DNA of 64,000 bases, taken from contig JAUCBJ010006322.1 in the NCBI GenBank assembly GCA_032718475.1, forward strand, positions 59,181 to 123,180, in the 5' to 3' direction. Source of the DNA: Nemertoderma westbladi (lineage: Eukaryota > Xenacoelomorpha > Nemertodermatida > Nemertodermatidae). Position 1 is the first letter of the stretch, and each line of letters opens with the position of its first letter. Below, piece after piece: positions 42,021 through 52,537 of the stretch. The position numbers and the translations under genes were made by a program. Under the pieces are notes generated by a model. It was not told the origin of the DNA, ran no database searches, and saw only the letters and a program-made list of their open reading frames with translations.

Positions 42021-42278
42021 AACACCACAATAAATATAAGCTAACTTTTTTATAACATAATTTATGACATTTTTACATTAATTTTTTACAGCAACTAATT
42101 TAATTTGTGCAGTTTCTATCACTTATAATATATATACAATCATTTCGTAATGTTAAAATTTTGTACTTTACTAGCGTAGAGTGTTCTAATCCTTGTGGCG
42201 TTATTTTCTCTCACTACGTTAGTTCATGTAACAAAGCACTCACATCATCACACTGTAAAGTGCTACTTTACACACAAG
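42021..42278 (+). other. Dispersed-repeat flank of the MITE
   Basis: CTCTCACTACGTTAGTTC and CACTGTAAAGTGCTA resemble 22600-22660. Nothing else is recognised. Confidence 0.45.
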
Positions 42279-42280
42279 TA

Positions 42281-42393
42281 CACCATGTCCTGGAATATAG
42301 TGTCGTTATTATGGTACATGCCCCCCCCCCCCCCCCAAATTTGGGGGTGGGGTCATGTACCAGAATAACGACACTATATTTCAGGACATGGTG
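42281..42393. mobile_element. 113-bp mariner-type MITE with 42-bp TIRs
   Basis: CACCATGTCCTGGAATATAG at the left and its complement at the right (CACCATGTCCTGAAATATAG when reversed) extend for ~42 bp with 2-3 mismatches. They enclose a C16 run and a G-rich loop. TA flanks both ends (42279-42280 and 42394-42395). A relative of the undisturbed site lies at ~22650. Confidence 0.9.
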
Positions 42394-42395
42394 TA

Positions 42396-42735
42396 TGTAA
42401 ATAGTCATAATCATAATTTGAGGCATACGATTTAAAATATTTATTGAATATTTAAGTTTTTAAATTAATTAATAAAAAAGCGATAATAAACAATAAGCTT
42501 ACCTCTATCGTATATCTGGGGGTCAAGGATATTAGCAAACGTACAGTATATCATATGGAAGTCTCAATGTTAAATTCTCAAAAATGTACATGTGTTTCTT
42601 CATTGATTGCTGTCTTAAATCCTTTATGGGCTGGGACTTGAACATTAACAGCAGATATTGTCTTCATAAAGCTACAACAATAAACATTAATAATGGATAT
42701 TACTATATACTATATACTCTGAAAAACAAAATTAG
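42396..42735. other. Intergenic, nothing recognised
   Basis: AT-rich flank before the second-family retrotransposon. Confidence 0.35.
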
Positions 42736-43763
42736 TAAATTAATGCCGATGCAGAATGAGGATGGGCCGATGGGTGATCCCAGTGATATGAACCACTCCA
42801 GTAAGACTGGTATGGAAGAGCTGTGATTTTGCTTGGTTTATGTCAATGCAAAAGAATATACGAATGAAGACACTGCCATGAAGTACAATGACATTGGAAA
42901 TGGATGGACGTTAGTAACAAGCTCAGCAGTAAGAAACTGGGCCAATGAATCAATTGGTGGAGTAGGAATTCTGCTAAGCCCATTTGTACTTAAGACCCTA
43001 AACAACATCGAATCTATAAATTCCAGGGTTATGATCGCAACATTTGATGGGAATCCCAAGGCAACAGTTATATGTTGCTACAGTCCAACCAATGCCTCAG
43101 AGCCAGAACAAGCAGTCAAGGTTTATGAAGAACTGACTGGACTTATAAAGGACATTCCGAAACACAATGTTAAAGTCATTGCTGGTGACCTGAATGCGCA
43201 AATTGGCCCAGAAGACATCAAGGGTTACACCTATAACACCAGCTCTAACAGAAATGGCTTACTTTTAGACCTAATGGAAGAATGTGAATTGATACCAACA
43301 AACAACACATTCGAAAACAGTAAGGGGAAGCTATGGACCTTTTAATACCCTAATGGAACCAAAGCACAACTGGATTACATCCTTATAAACAAAAAGTGGA
43401 GAAACAGCATGATTAACTGCGAGGCATACAGCTCGTTCAACCTAATTGGTTCGGGCCACAGAATTGTGACTGCAGAGATCAGACTCAGTTTGAGAGCCAA
43501 CAAATCCAGGACAAGCAAGCAAATCAACTATGACTGGGAGAAACTCAGAACTGACAATGCTGTAAAGGATGCTTACACAGTAGAAGTTCAAAACCGCTTT
43601 GAAGCACTTCAGTCAATGGATGAAGACCAATCCACCGATTCAATATACCAGAATATAATAACAGCCCACAAGGAATCAGCTAAGAGGCATATCCCCCAGG
43701 AACCCAAACGAAAACAGTATGTGCCATGGCAAAACTCTGAGGTTACTTGTAAGAGAGATGATC
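42736..43763 (+). pseudogene. Second non-LTR family, copy B: endonuclease region
   Basis: It reads MNHSSKTGMEEL, a stop, then YTNEDTAMKYNDIGNGWTLV, GGVGILLSPFVL, VICCYSPTNASEPEQ, VIAGDLNAQIGPED, SKGKLWTF followed by a stop, and LDYILINKKWRN. The closing catalytic motif is GSGHRIVTAEI, where the usual SDH is SGH, so the essential Asp is lost. It then gives DWEKLRTDNAVKDAYTVEV up to RDDL, where a DNA element is inserted. The N-terminal part of the endonuclease is missing or unrecognisable. Confidence 0.85.
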
Positions 43764-43767
43764 TTAA

Positions 43768-44682
43768 CCCTATTACCACTGGGGTGTTTAGACCATTAGC
43801 AGCACTGGTGGGGGGTCGATTCGCCCACCACCCCCCCCCCCCGCTGTATTTTTGTAACCATGCAATAAAATCTAAAAATTTCATAAGGTGGGTATAATAA
43901 TTTTCATGAAAAATAGAAGTAGTCCCAGGACAAAATATACATTTTTTTGATATTCTAAAATCTGATAGTGTGGCATTGTTGGCTAGCATTAGTAGGTTTT
44001 TCACTACGCTGAATCGAATGTGATTATATTCCATTTCCTAAAATTGAACTGGGTGCTATTTTTCGTGCACCTAAGAAGTGGGCGTGGCACTTCAAATTTT
44101 GAAAAATACGATATTCGGAAAATTACCCCCATCTTTTGATTTCAACGCGTTTTTATAGGTTTTCTGGACCGCTGAATCGATTGAAAATATTATCGAAGCC
44201 TGAATGAAGACTTAGTAGGTCGTCCTTTTTGGACCACCAAAATTAGGGTGTGGTACTTCAAATATTGAAAAATACGAGATTCGGAAAATAAACCAAAGTT
44301 GAGATTTCAACCACATTTATAGGTTTTCTGGACCGCTGAATGAATTGAAAGTATTATAGAAGCCTGAAGACTTAGTGGTTCGGCATTTTTGGCATTCATG
44401 ACATACCACTAAGACTTGAAGCTTCAATATTACTTTCAATCGATTCAGCGGTCCAGATAACCTCTAAAAATGGGTTGAAATGAAAACCTTGTGGTATTTT
44501 CTGAATATCGTAATTATGAAAATTTGAAGTAAGCCTACTTGCCACGCCCTAATTTTGGTGCACCAAAAATGATGTACCACTAAGAATTGAGTCTTCTATA
44601 TTACTTTCAATCGATTAAGCGGGCCAGAAAACCTATAAAAATGCGTTGAAATCAAAACTTCAGAGTATGGTTAGGAGTATGG
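43768..44682. mobile_element. 915-bp TTAA-flanked (piggyBac-type) foldback element
   Basis: TTAA occurs at 43764-43767 and 44683-44686. Joining the outer flanks across one TTAA restores the retrotransposon codons RDDL-KIAYKV. The left end is CCCTATTACCACTGGGG, similar to the CCCTATTAGTACCGGG end at 59368. The right terminus (complement CCATACTCC) matches poorly. Inside, ~190-bp segments (GGTTTTCTGGACCGCTGAAT) occur twice forward (~44158 and ~44332) and twice inverted (~44445 and ~44620). A C10-11 run lies near 43832. There is no transposase, so it is non-autonomous. Confidence 0.82.
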
Positions 44683-46475
44683 TTAAGATAGCCTACAAAG
44701 TTAAAACCGAACAACCAACAACCGAAAACATTAACAAGGTTGAGAAAGCTAAGGACGATCTTAAATTGGCCTACAACATCAGTAAGTATAAATAGGATAA
44801 AGTAAAGTACATACATATAGGATAAAACTGAAGCAATTACAACTGCTCACATACAGCAACAATAAAGACTTACCTGGCAAACTGTAAATGAGGTATCTGG
44901 TCGGAAAAGTTGTGCAAAGGGGCGCCTCAAAGCCGATAGTCCTGAAGAACGTGTTGGGAAGTGGAAAAATCATTTCAGCAACTTGCTTGGGCAGACACCA
45001 AACATCGAGGTCAGCCCTACAAGGAAAATATATGACAAGACACTACCTATAGAAACAGGGGACTTCACACCTGCCAAACTCCAAAAAAGCATTAAAAACA
45101 TGTCCAATAATAAAGAGAGTGGATTAGATGAAATCCCAGCGGAGGTATGGAAAACCGGAGTGCTAAATAGACCATTATTGAATGTTTGCAACCGGATGTT
45201 AAAAGGGGAAAAGCCACCACCAATTTGGACTAAAGGTCAACTAAATATATATATAGGATTAGGGCTCACATAGAGAAACTACTGCGTAAGAGCCAAAACG
45301 GATTTCGACCAAATAGATCAACAATAGCACAGATACTTGCACTACGGCACGGAGACTGATTGAAGGAATTAAGTCAAAGAATCTCCCCGTAGTCATGACT
45401 TATGTGGACTTCAAGAAGGCATTCGACTCCATCCATAGAGGTAAAATGCTTGAAATCCTAAGAGCTTATGGAATACCAGAAGTAATTGTTGCTGGCATTG
45501 GATTGTTATATTGTGACACAGAAGCACAGGTACTCTCACCAGATGGTGAAACTGAGTTTTTCTCAATCCTGGCTGGCGTACTGCAAGGTGACACATTAGC
45601 ACCATTACTATTTGTAATTGTGCTGGATTACGCAATGAGGACGGCCACAAAGGGTGAAGATCTGGGATTCACACTTCAAGAACGCAGAAGTAATAGATAT
45701 CTGGCAACTACAGTCACAGACACCGACTTTGCGGAAGACATCGCCCTGCTCTCTAATATGCTAGCAGATGCACAGCTTCTACTAAATAAAGTGGAGAGGG
45801 CTGCTAAGGAGGTTGGATTGCATATAAATGCTACGAAGACCGAATTCATGACCTTTAATGTTGATGGAAACTTGACAACCATTGATAATAATCAACTAAG
45901 GAAGGTCGATGACTTCCAGTACCTTGGATCATGGATAGAGAGTAGCAAAAAGGACATAGAAGTTAGTAAAGCAAAGGCTTGGGTAGCTCTATCAAAAATG
46001 GATACCATCTGGAAATCAGATCTCTCCAGGCACCTGAAGACTAAGTTCTTTCGAGCAACAGTGGAAAGTGTATTTTTATACAGGGGAGACCTGGACACTG
46101 AATAAAGCACTTGAACAACGAATTGATGGTTGCTACACAAGACTACTAAGGGCAGCCCTAAACATCAGCTGGAGACAACACATGACAAAGGCTGAGCTTT
46201 ATGCTACAATACTACCTGTATCAACCACCCTCCGTGAACGCAGATAAAGATTCAGTGGGCACTGCTGCGAAGTAAGAAGAGGTTATACCAGATCTACTTT
46301 TCTGGCAATCCAACCATGGAAAGCGTAGTTGTGGACGACCGGCCATAACATATACAGATCAACTTGAAAGGGATACTGAACTTGGGAGAAACGAATTTGC
46401 GACAACTATGGAGAATCGAGAAGCCTGGAAGGATCTCATTTCCACCGTCCGAGTTCACTCGACCTAGTAGTAGTA
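44683..46475 (+). pseudogene. Second non-LTR family, copy B: RT region
   Basis: It resumes KIAYKVKTEQPTTENINKVE and, after small indels, VGKWKNHFSNLLGQTPNIEV, PIETGDFTPAKLQKSIKNMS. About 100 bp are deleted near 45245 (RT block before NGF). Motif A FKKAFDSI and GVLQGDTLAPLLF are present, but the catalytic box is FAEDIALLSN: the first Asp of FADD is Glu. The thumb region (FQYLGSWIESSKKDIEV) is intact, then a frameshift at ~46085. The 3' end is CGACCTAGTAGTAGTA (~46460-46475). Confidence 0.9.
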
Positions 46476-47394
46476 ATTGTACTGGCATCATCAAAGTGTT
46501 GCAGTCACTTTTTTGTGTTATTACCACATTGCCTGAAATAAATTATTTTGAATGGAGATGTGATGGCGATGATGTTAAGAAGCGTCTCCTATTGCAAAGT
46601 GGTGAGGATGTTGCTGAGGAACTGTACACTCAAGTAATAGAATAGAATACACATATATATTGTGCTCATCATCAACTTGATGAATTGCGCCTAGCTAAAT
46701 CTAATATGCGTGATAATGAAGTAGGCCTAGTTATTTTTGGTGATTTTTAAAAAACTATGATAATAAACAACACCTTGAAATACAGAGTGCCTATTTTTGT
46801 CACGAAAACTTTTTACCGCCGTATGCTATATTAAAAGGCGTGATGTCCCAAACACAGTATCTATGGCACTGGGGTTGCTTGAGAGTGTAATCATGTTGGG
46901 ACAGTAAAGAGTGGTCAGGGGGAATCTTCAGTTGCTATGGGAATGAGTGGTCGGGGGAATCTTTAGTTGCTATGGGAACGAGTGGTCGGGGGGGGGGGGG
47001 AATTTCAGTTGCTATGGGAATCTCGAAAATAAACTAGAACTTGAATTGAAATTGATACTAAATTGAAACTGTATCATACATTATTATGATTTGATGTAGA
47101 TAATTCTTCCATACTTCACTGAGTAGAATTTAACCACGGTTAATAGACTTATAGGCGCAACATTAAATATTCAAATTCCTAATTCATTAAAGCCCAATTT
47201 TTATTGATGTTATTATTATTCTATATTTTAGATGAAATAAATCTTAGACAATATACATTCTTGTAGCAATGGGGCCTCAAATGAAGATTCACACATATCT
47301 CGAAAACTAAAATGGTATGGACAAGCCATTTTTAGTTTTTAAATCTCCATAAAAATTACATTAAAGAAGAAAATTAATAAAAATTACTCACCTC
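46476..47394. repeat. Intergenic with a ~35-bp tandem triplication
   Basis: GAGTGGTC followed by a G-run, then TTGCTATGGGAA, repeats three times at 46909-47022; the third unit contains a 12-14 base poly-G. The flanks show nothing recognised. Confidence 0.6.
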
Positions 47395-47870
47395 AAATGG
47401 TTGAAACAACAAATATGAACGTACATAACCAGCTTCCTTAATAGCATTTACAATGTTGCTACCATTGTCTTGTCGAAACACCGTTTTCGAAAATTTCCAC
47501 TCTTTTAGTGGCCTTCACTACCTCAGCTTTTGAACCTCCATACCATGGAGAAAATTACATTTGAGAACCATGTACTTCATTACCCATTCACGGTGAATAA
47601 CATGAATAGTTAAAGCAATTGTAATTTTGGTTAATAAAGTATTGTCTTAGGATATCCATAGATCTGCAAGATCATTATTGAAAATAATCGGTTTTAACTA
47701 TTTTAACTTGATTTGATGTTTTATCCTTTCATACAGTCCTGGAACCATTCTGCGATAAACAACGTTCTCACTTGGAATATTGTACCAGTTTTTCAGATTT
47801 TCAATGAAATATTTAAATTCTTCATTTTCAACCCCCATCTATTGTTGAGATGAACAGAACATCCATTTCA
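47395..47870 (-). pseudogene. hAT-type transposase remnant
   Basis: The minus strand (~47845-47720) reads EEFKYFIENLKNWYNIPSEN then RRMVPGLYERIKHQI. This is the pattern in BED/hAT transposases where a long domain precedes the catalytic fold (FxxFxxxLxxxYxIPSRxxxxxxxxPxxYE). Further on, with frame changes, come DLWIS and, at ~47480-47410, DNGSNIVNAIKEAGYVRS, resembling the hAT second-Asp motif TDNASNMVKA. A possible splice donor GGTGAGT follows at ~47390. Several stops make it inactive. Confidence 0.6.
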
Positions 47871-48424
47871 ACAGTTTCGAATAGAGCCCTTTTTGTGGCT
47901 TGGAATTTTAAGAATATTATTTCCATTTTTGGATGATCACATGTTACTATTAGTGCCAGTTGCTTGATGTCAATAGAATCAGTGGTGGGACACGAACTTC
48001 CTATAGATCAGTAGGCCTACTGACACAGCCACCTATGACTGAGGTAGGCTTTGCCGTACACTTTCGACTTGCCTTTAGTGCGACATACAATAAACCATGT
48101 TGCCGGCATGACAAGGTGGGCCAGCATATTGGTAGAACTATAATTCTGAAGTAGCCCCATACCAGGGAGATGCGATTGTGAGAAGGCTCAGCCGGAAACA
48201 AGTAAATTTAACATGGTAAATGGTCAGGGTATGCAATGCAAGCGATAAACTGCTGAACTGAATACAGGAATACTGGCATAACTTTTAAAGACTACCACCA
48301 GTACTGCAAAGTGCATGCATTTTACTGCCATCTGATCGGCTGATATACATGCAGAATGCTGGAATGTCTTAAAAAATCCGTACTTTTCCATTGTCTGTCT
48401 ACCATGAACCATACCATACTGTAC
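47871..48424. other. Intergenic, nothing recognised
   Basis: It probably includes decayed hAT sequence; no further motif can be supported. Confidence 0.35.
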
Positions 48425-49135
48425 TGTATATGCTACACTGATAGTCCATGGGCCAGCCAGCATAGGGGATACTTTTTGGTAACCACCGGAACTTATATTT
48501 TTGGGAAGACCTAGTTTCTGGCCATTCATTTTGATATGATAACAAATCTGAATCAGTAGCTGACTTGGTGTTATCACCGGTTGTCATGGAAATGGTAAAA
48601 CAACAAACATGCTGTAGTATTCTAATAACTCAATATAAATTCTTCGCATCTTTTGAATAAGATAGCTACTGGTCTAACAATTCTAAATGTGACATAAAAT
48701 TCTGGAATATAATTATTGTTACCATGGGAATGCTGCTAAATGAAAACTGACATGTATTAGAAAAATAGCTCCCATTCTAGAACAATACCATTATTTTAAA
48801 AACAAATTACCACATTTTATTGAATATTAGTTTTGGAAAATTTTGGTATACTGATAGCTAATCATGTTTTGTTATAACGGTGATATATGGTTCCAAAGGT
48901 ATACCCATGTTTGAAATATTTTTATTTTTCATCAATTTGATCTCATTCCACTCTGTTTCAAAATAATGACTTTATAACAAATATTTATGTCAATAGAAAC
49001 AACCAAGATGTGACTACAAATCACTTTAAAATGACAAGTGACATCTAAATGGCATTTCAGACAACACTCCTTCACAGGTTACCATGATTACCACTACAGA
49101 TGCAATTGAAGATGACTCAGATATGATACAAACAA
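48425..49135 (+). repeat. Left arm of a 2.5-kb inverted repeat
   Basis: It aligns with the reverse complement of 50200-50895: CAGCCAGCATAGGGGATACT, GTTATCACCGGTTGTCATGG, TTGTTACCATGGGAATGCTG and ACTACAGATGCAATTGAAGA all have partners in mirror order. Confidence 0.9.
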
Positions 49136-49168
49136 ATGACTTGGCACCTACCACAAAAGAGAGGTTAG
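49040..49168 (+). CDS. Possible exon within the inverted-repeat arm
   Basis: Between an acceptor-like TTTCAG (~49057) and a donor-like GTTAGT (~49163) the frame reads DNTPSQVTMITTTDAIEDDS then QTNDLAPTTKER. The mirrored copy in the other arm (minus strand, ~50280-50203) keeps the frame (VTMTTTTDAMEDDSDM) and ends at ATGTAAGT. Conservation of the frame suggests former coding use, perhaps a host exon or part of the nearby hAT element. No family is recognised. Confidence 0.3.
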
Positions 49169-50199
49169 TTCTTTTAGTATATTCACTTAAATTTATATAT
49201 TTATCGTACTTTTTCCTAGATGATTTCTGCAAAGATGATTCCATCGATAATAACATTTTTGAATACTAAATCCTCTTTAATTAATAATAAATACATAATT
49301 ATGTATGTACGTATTCTTAATTAGTATGTGATGATGTCATCCGAGCAAATAGAGTATTCTTAGTCGAGTAGGTAATGTATGTGATACAATTATTGCTGTA
49401 TTAGAAATCATCTTCATCATCTGAGGTGTCAAGTGCATCAGTTCATTCCAATTCTTCCTCATTCCATTTGGTGCATTACTTGAATTTTTACAACTCAATG
49501 CAATGAAGTTTATTTTGTAGGCAGATACGTTAGTGGTTTACATGACGTAGTACAATTTCAATACAGCAGAGAGAGAGAGAGAGAGATATGGGATTGATGA
49601 TGGATCTGGAAGAACATGCATCCAATCAGGTATTATCATATCCTCCTCATCTAACAGACAGACCTACAGTATAATGGGAGAAGGTACATTGATGATGGGT
49701 ACTAAAGTTTTTTCCAAATATACGCTTGGTAGTTTTTTTTTTATATATCAGTATATAGGTGATTAAAAAACAATACTTACACGGTGGCAGCAAGGTAGAC
49801 TCGATTTCTCCACTTTTTGAGATTAAAAGACGATACTGAAGCACGTTCACGTCATTAATATCTGACCACCTGAGATATAATTGGCATATAAAACTTTACA
49901 AATCTCTTGATACGATTCTGATAGTTGCCAATGTTCGCCAATGATGAATATAATTATATTACGTTACTGATGCGTGTTGGGGGAACCAAAACAATAAACG
50001 AAAGTTAACACATGTTAGATGATTATGCAGGTCTTTATATTTGGGTGTTGAGTCTTTTTTTTGTACTCACTCTGTATCTGCCGACAAAACATACATCAAC
50101 ATCATTGCATTGAGTTGTACAAATTCAAGTCATGTACCAACAGGAAGGAGGCGAAACTTGAATGAACTGAAGCTCTTGACGTGATTTTTGACTTACATA
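49136..50199. other. Central loop of the inverted repeat
   Basis: A (GA)n run of ~16-18 bases lies at ~49568-49586. Short frames have no recognisable domain. Confidence 0.5.
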
Positions 50200-50895
50200 T
50201 TTGTCATATCTGAATCATCTTCCATTGCATCTGTAGTGGTAGTCATGGTAACCTGTGAAGGAGTGTTGTCTGAAATGCCATTTAGATGTCACTTGTCATT
50301 TTAAAGTGATTTGTAGTCACATCTTGATTGTTTTTATTGGCATAAATATTGTTATAAAGTAATTATTTTGAAACAGAGTGGAATGAGATCAAATTGATGA
50401 AAAATAAAAATATTTCAAACATGGGTATACCTTTGGAACCATATATCACCGTTATAACAAAACAGGTTTAGCTCTCAGTATACCAAAATTTTCCAAAACT
50501 AATATTCAATAAAATGTGGCAATTTGTTTTTAAAATAATGGTATTGTTCTAGAATGGGAGCTATTTTTCTAAAGCATGTCAGTTTTCATTTAACAGCATT
50601 CCCATGGTAACAATAATTATATTCCAGAATTTTATGTCACATTTAGAATTGTTAGACCAGTAGCTATCTTTTACAAAAGATGCGATGAATTTATATTGAG
50701 TTATTAGAATACTACAGCATGTTTGTTGTTTTACCATTTCCATGACAACCGGTGATAACACCAAGTCAGCTACTAATTCAGATTTGTTATCATATCAAAA
50801 TGAATGGCCAGAAACTAGGTCTTCCCAAAAATATAAGTTCCGGGTGGTTACCAAAAAGTATCCCCTATGCTGGCTGGCCCATGGACTATGACAGT
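50200..50895 (-). repeat. Right arm of the 2.5-kb inverted repeat
   Basis: Mirror partner of 48425-49135, with small indels and scattered substitutions. Confidence 0.9.
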
Positions 50896-52369
50896 GCATG
50901 TAGTAAACCATATACCAGTAAATGTATAGGATGACCTCAGAACAACAAATAGCTAAACCATTTTGTGGCATTTTGATATAATTTACATTTTGCGTTTAAA
51001 GTGGCTACTTTTTTTGAGAAGGATTTTGTTGCTCAATTTTTTTCGGATATTGTAGAGATAAATAAATTTATTTTTAATAGCTTTTAGGAAATATCATATC
51101 GAATTTTTGAAAGTGCAGACAAGCCTCAAAGTGACTTAGCTACTTTTTGCACGATCAAAATCATGCAAATAATGCTTTTTGTTTGGGGAAAAAGTAACTA
51201 AGTGTAATTTATTATGATTAACTGCAATTTGTTTACAATATAAAGTATACATTTGGTAATTATATCACATTGGGTATTTTAGTAGACTCAATTAAACGGT
51301 ATTGTTAGTATTAAACAGTATATATGAAATAACACAATATCATTAGAGAGATATCTGCTATCCGAATCATTGCTTTCATCTGCACAATCTTCAGTATCAT
51401 AATTGATATCAGAATCATCACTGAGCAACATTGCTGACACCAGCATTATCACTGATGTTAGTGTCAGTATCATTACAGAGATATCTGCCAACTGTATCAT
51501 CGCTGTCATCAGTATGATCGCTATCAATGGAATCATTGCTGATGTCATCATTGTCACTGAGAATGTTGTCAACAGCATTAATTAGGAGCCTTATCTTTGT
51601 CTTCTTTCATTTTTTTGAAAGCTGTGCATGATGATTCCTGATGCGCTTCCAAACCCCCTGACTTTAGGTCACACACTGCACAAGTAAAGTTAACCAAAGT
51701 TACATTCAGTGGTGAATATATGTCTATACATTGATAAATGATAATTTAACAATTTAGTTTAATTTAAGTTTCACACCTGCTGATAATTGCTGTGCTTTAA
51801 ACTAATAGTACATCTTGGGAACCATTAATAAAGCACTGAGATACCTACGATTAGGATTTTTATATCGGGAATAGTGGCTTTCCACAGATGGATAAGATTT
51901 TATATGATTTATGACTTTTTGCTTTTCCTCTCTCTCTATAAGCTATTTATTCGGGCCATTTAAATGTTCCCCCCCTCTAGAGGCTGCAGGTTCAGCAATT
52001 CCCTGACCAACTGTTTGACTTCTTATTTTTTTATTGAAGCTTGACTAATAGGGAAAAGGGATGGCATAACAAAACTAAACAAAATGAAGCATACCAGGCC
52101 CCTGTTGCATGAGGATATGCCAGACAAGTATTGAAATTGATAATTTTACATATTATGTAATATTGAACACACCAATATTAAATTATACCAATATTTTACA
52201 CCAATATTTTTTTATTTAGTTTTATTACGTCATCCCTGATAGAAAGTAATGTAGCTAATGCATGTTGACAGACTGTAAACTGCTGTTCCCCAATTCCCAA
52301 AACGCATTTCCAGGACAATTTCCGAGGGTTTACAGTAACCTTCTGTTTTATTTCCGAAGATTTTTGGGT
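50896..52369 (-). other. Intergenic with acidic and zinc-finger-like coding scraps on the minus strand
   Basis: 51600-51690 (minus) reads NFTCAVCDLKSGGLEAHQES then SCTAFKKMKEDKDKAPN, a CX2CX9HX4C arrangement. 51420-51590 (minus) reads DNDDISNDSIDSDHTDDSDD and similar Asp/Ser-rich sequence encoded by degenerate GAT/GAC triplets. They could be remnants of the hAT element or a host exon pair. No start, splice structure or family can be supported. Confidence 0.3.
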
Positions 52370-52481
52370 TGTGGGGCGAGCCACGAAGTGAGTGAGCCTT
52401 AGCGTAGGGGTACCATTAATCAACCTGTGGGGCGAGCAACGAAGTGAGTGAGCCTTAGCGTAGTGGTACCATTAATCAACC
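52370..52481. repeat. 56-bp tandem duplication
   Basis: TGTGGGGCGAGCCACGAAGT begins at 52370 and, with one substitution, at 52426. A third start (TGT) leads into the tandem unit. Related GGGGCGAGCC text also occurs at 62343-62410, beyond the second unit. Confidence 0.9.
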
Positions 52482-52537
52482 TGTCGTTCTGTCGCGTTTT
52501 TTTTCAGTATTTTATTTTAAACGTTAATAACTCGGCC

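Noticed and set aside
48224..48587. Short minus-strand frames in the left inverted-repeat arm
   Set aside because: No domain; they exist in both arms only because the arms are copies.
51288..51578. Hydrophobic Met/Ile/Thr-rich frame as a membrane protein
   Set aside because: Its composition comes from a degenerate GAT/ATC-type triplet repeat; another frame of the same strand is Asp/Ser-rich, and neither has other support.
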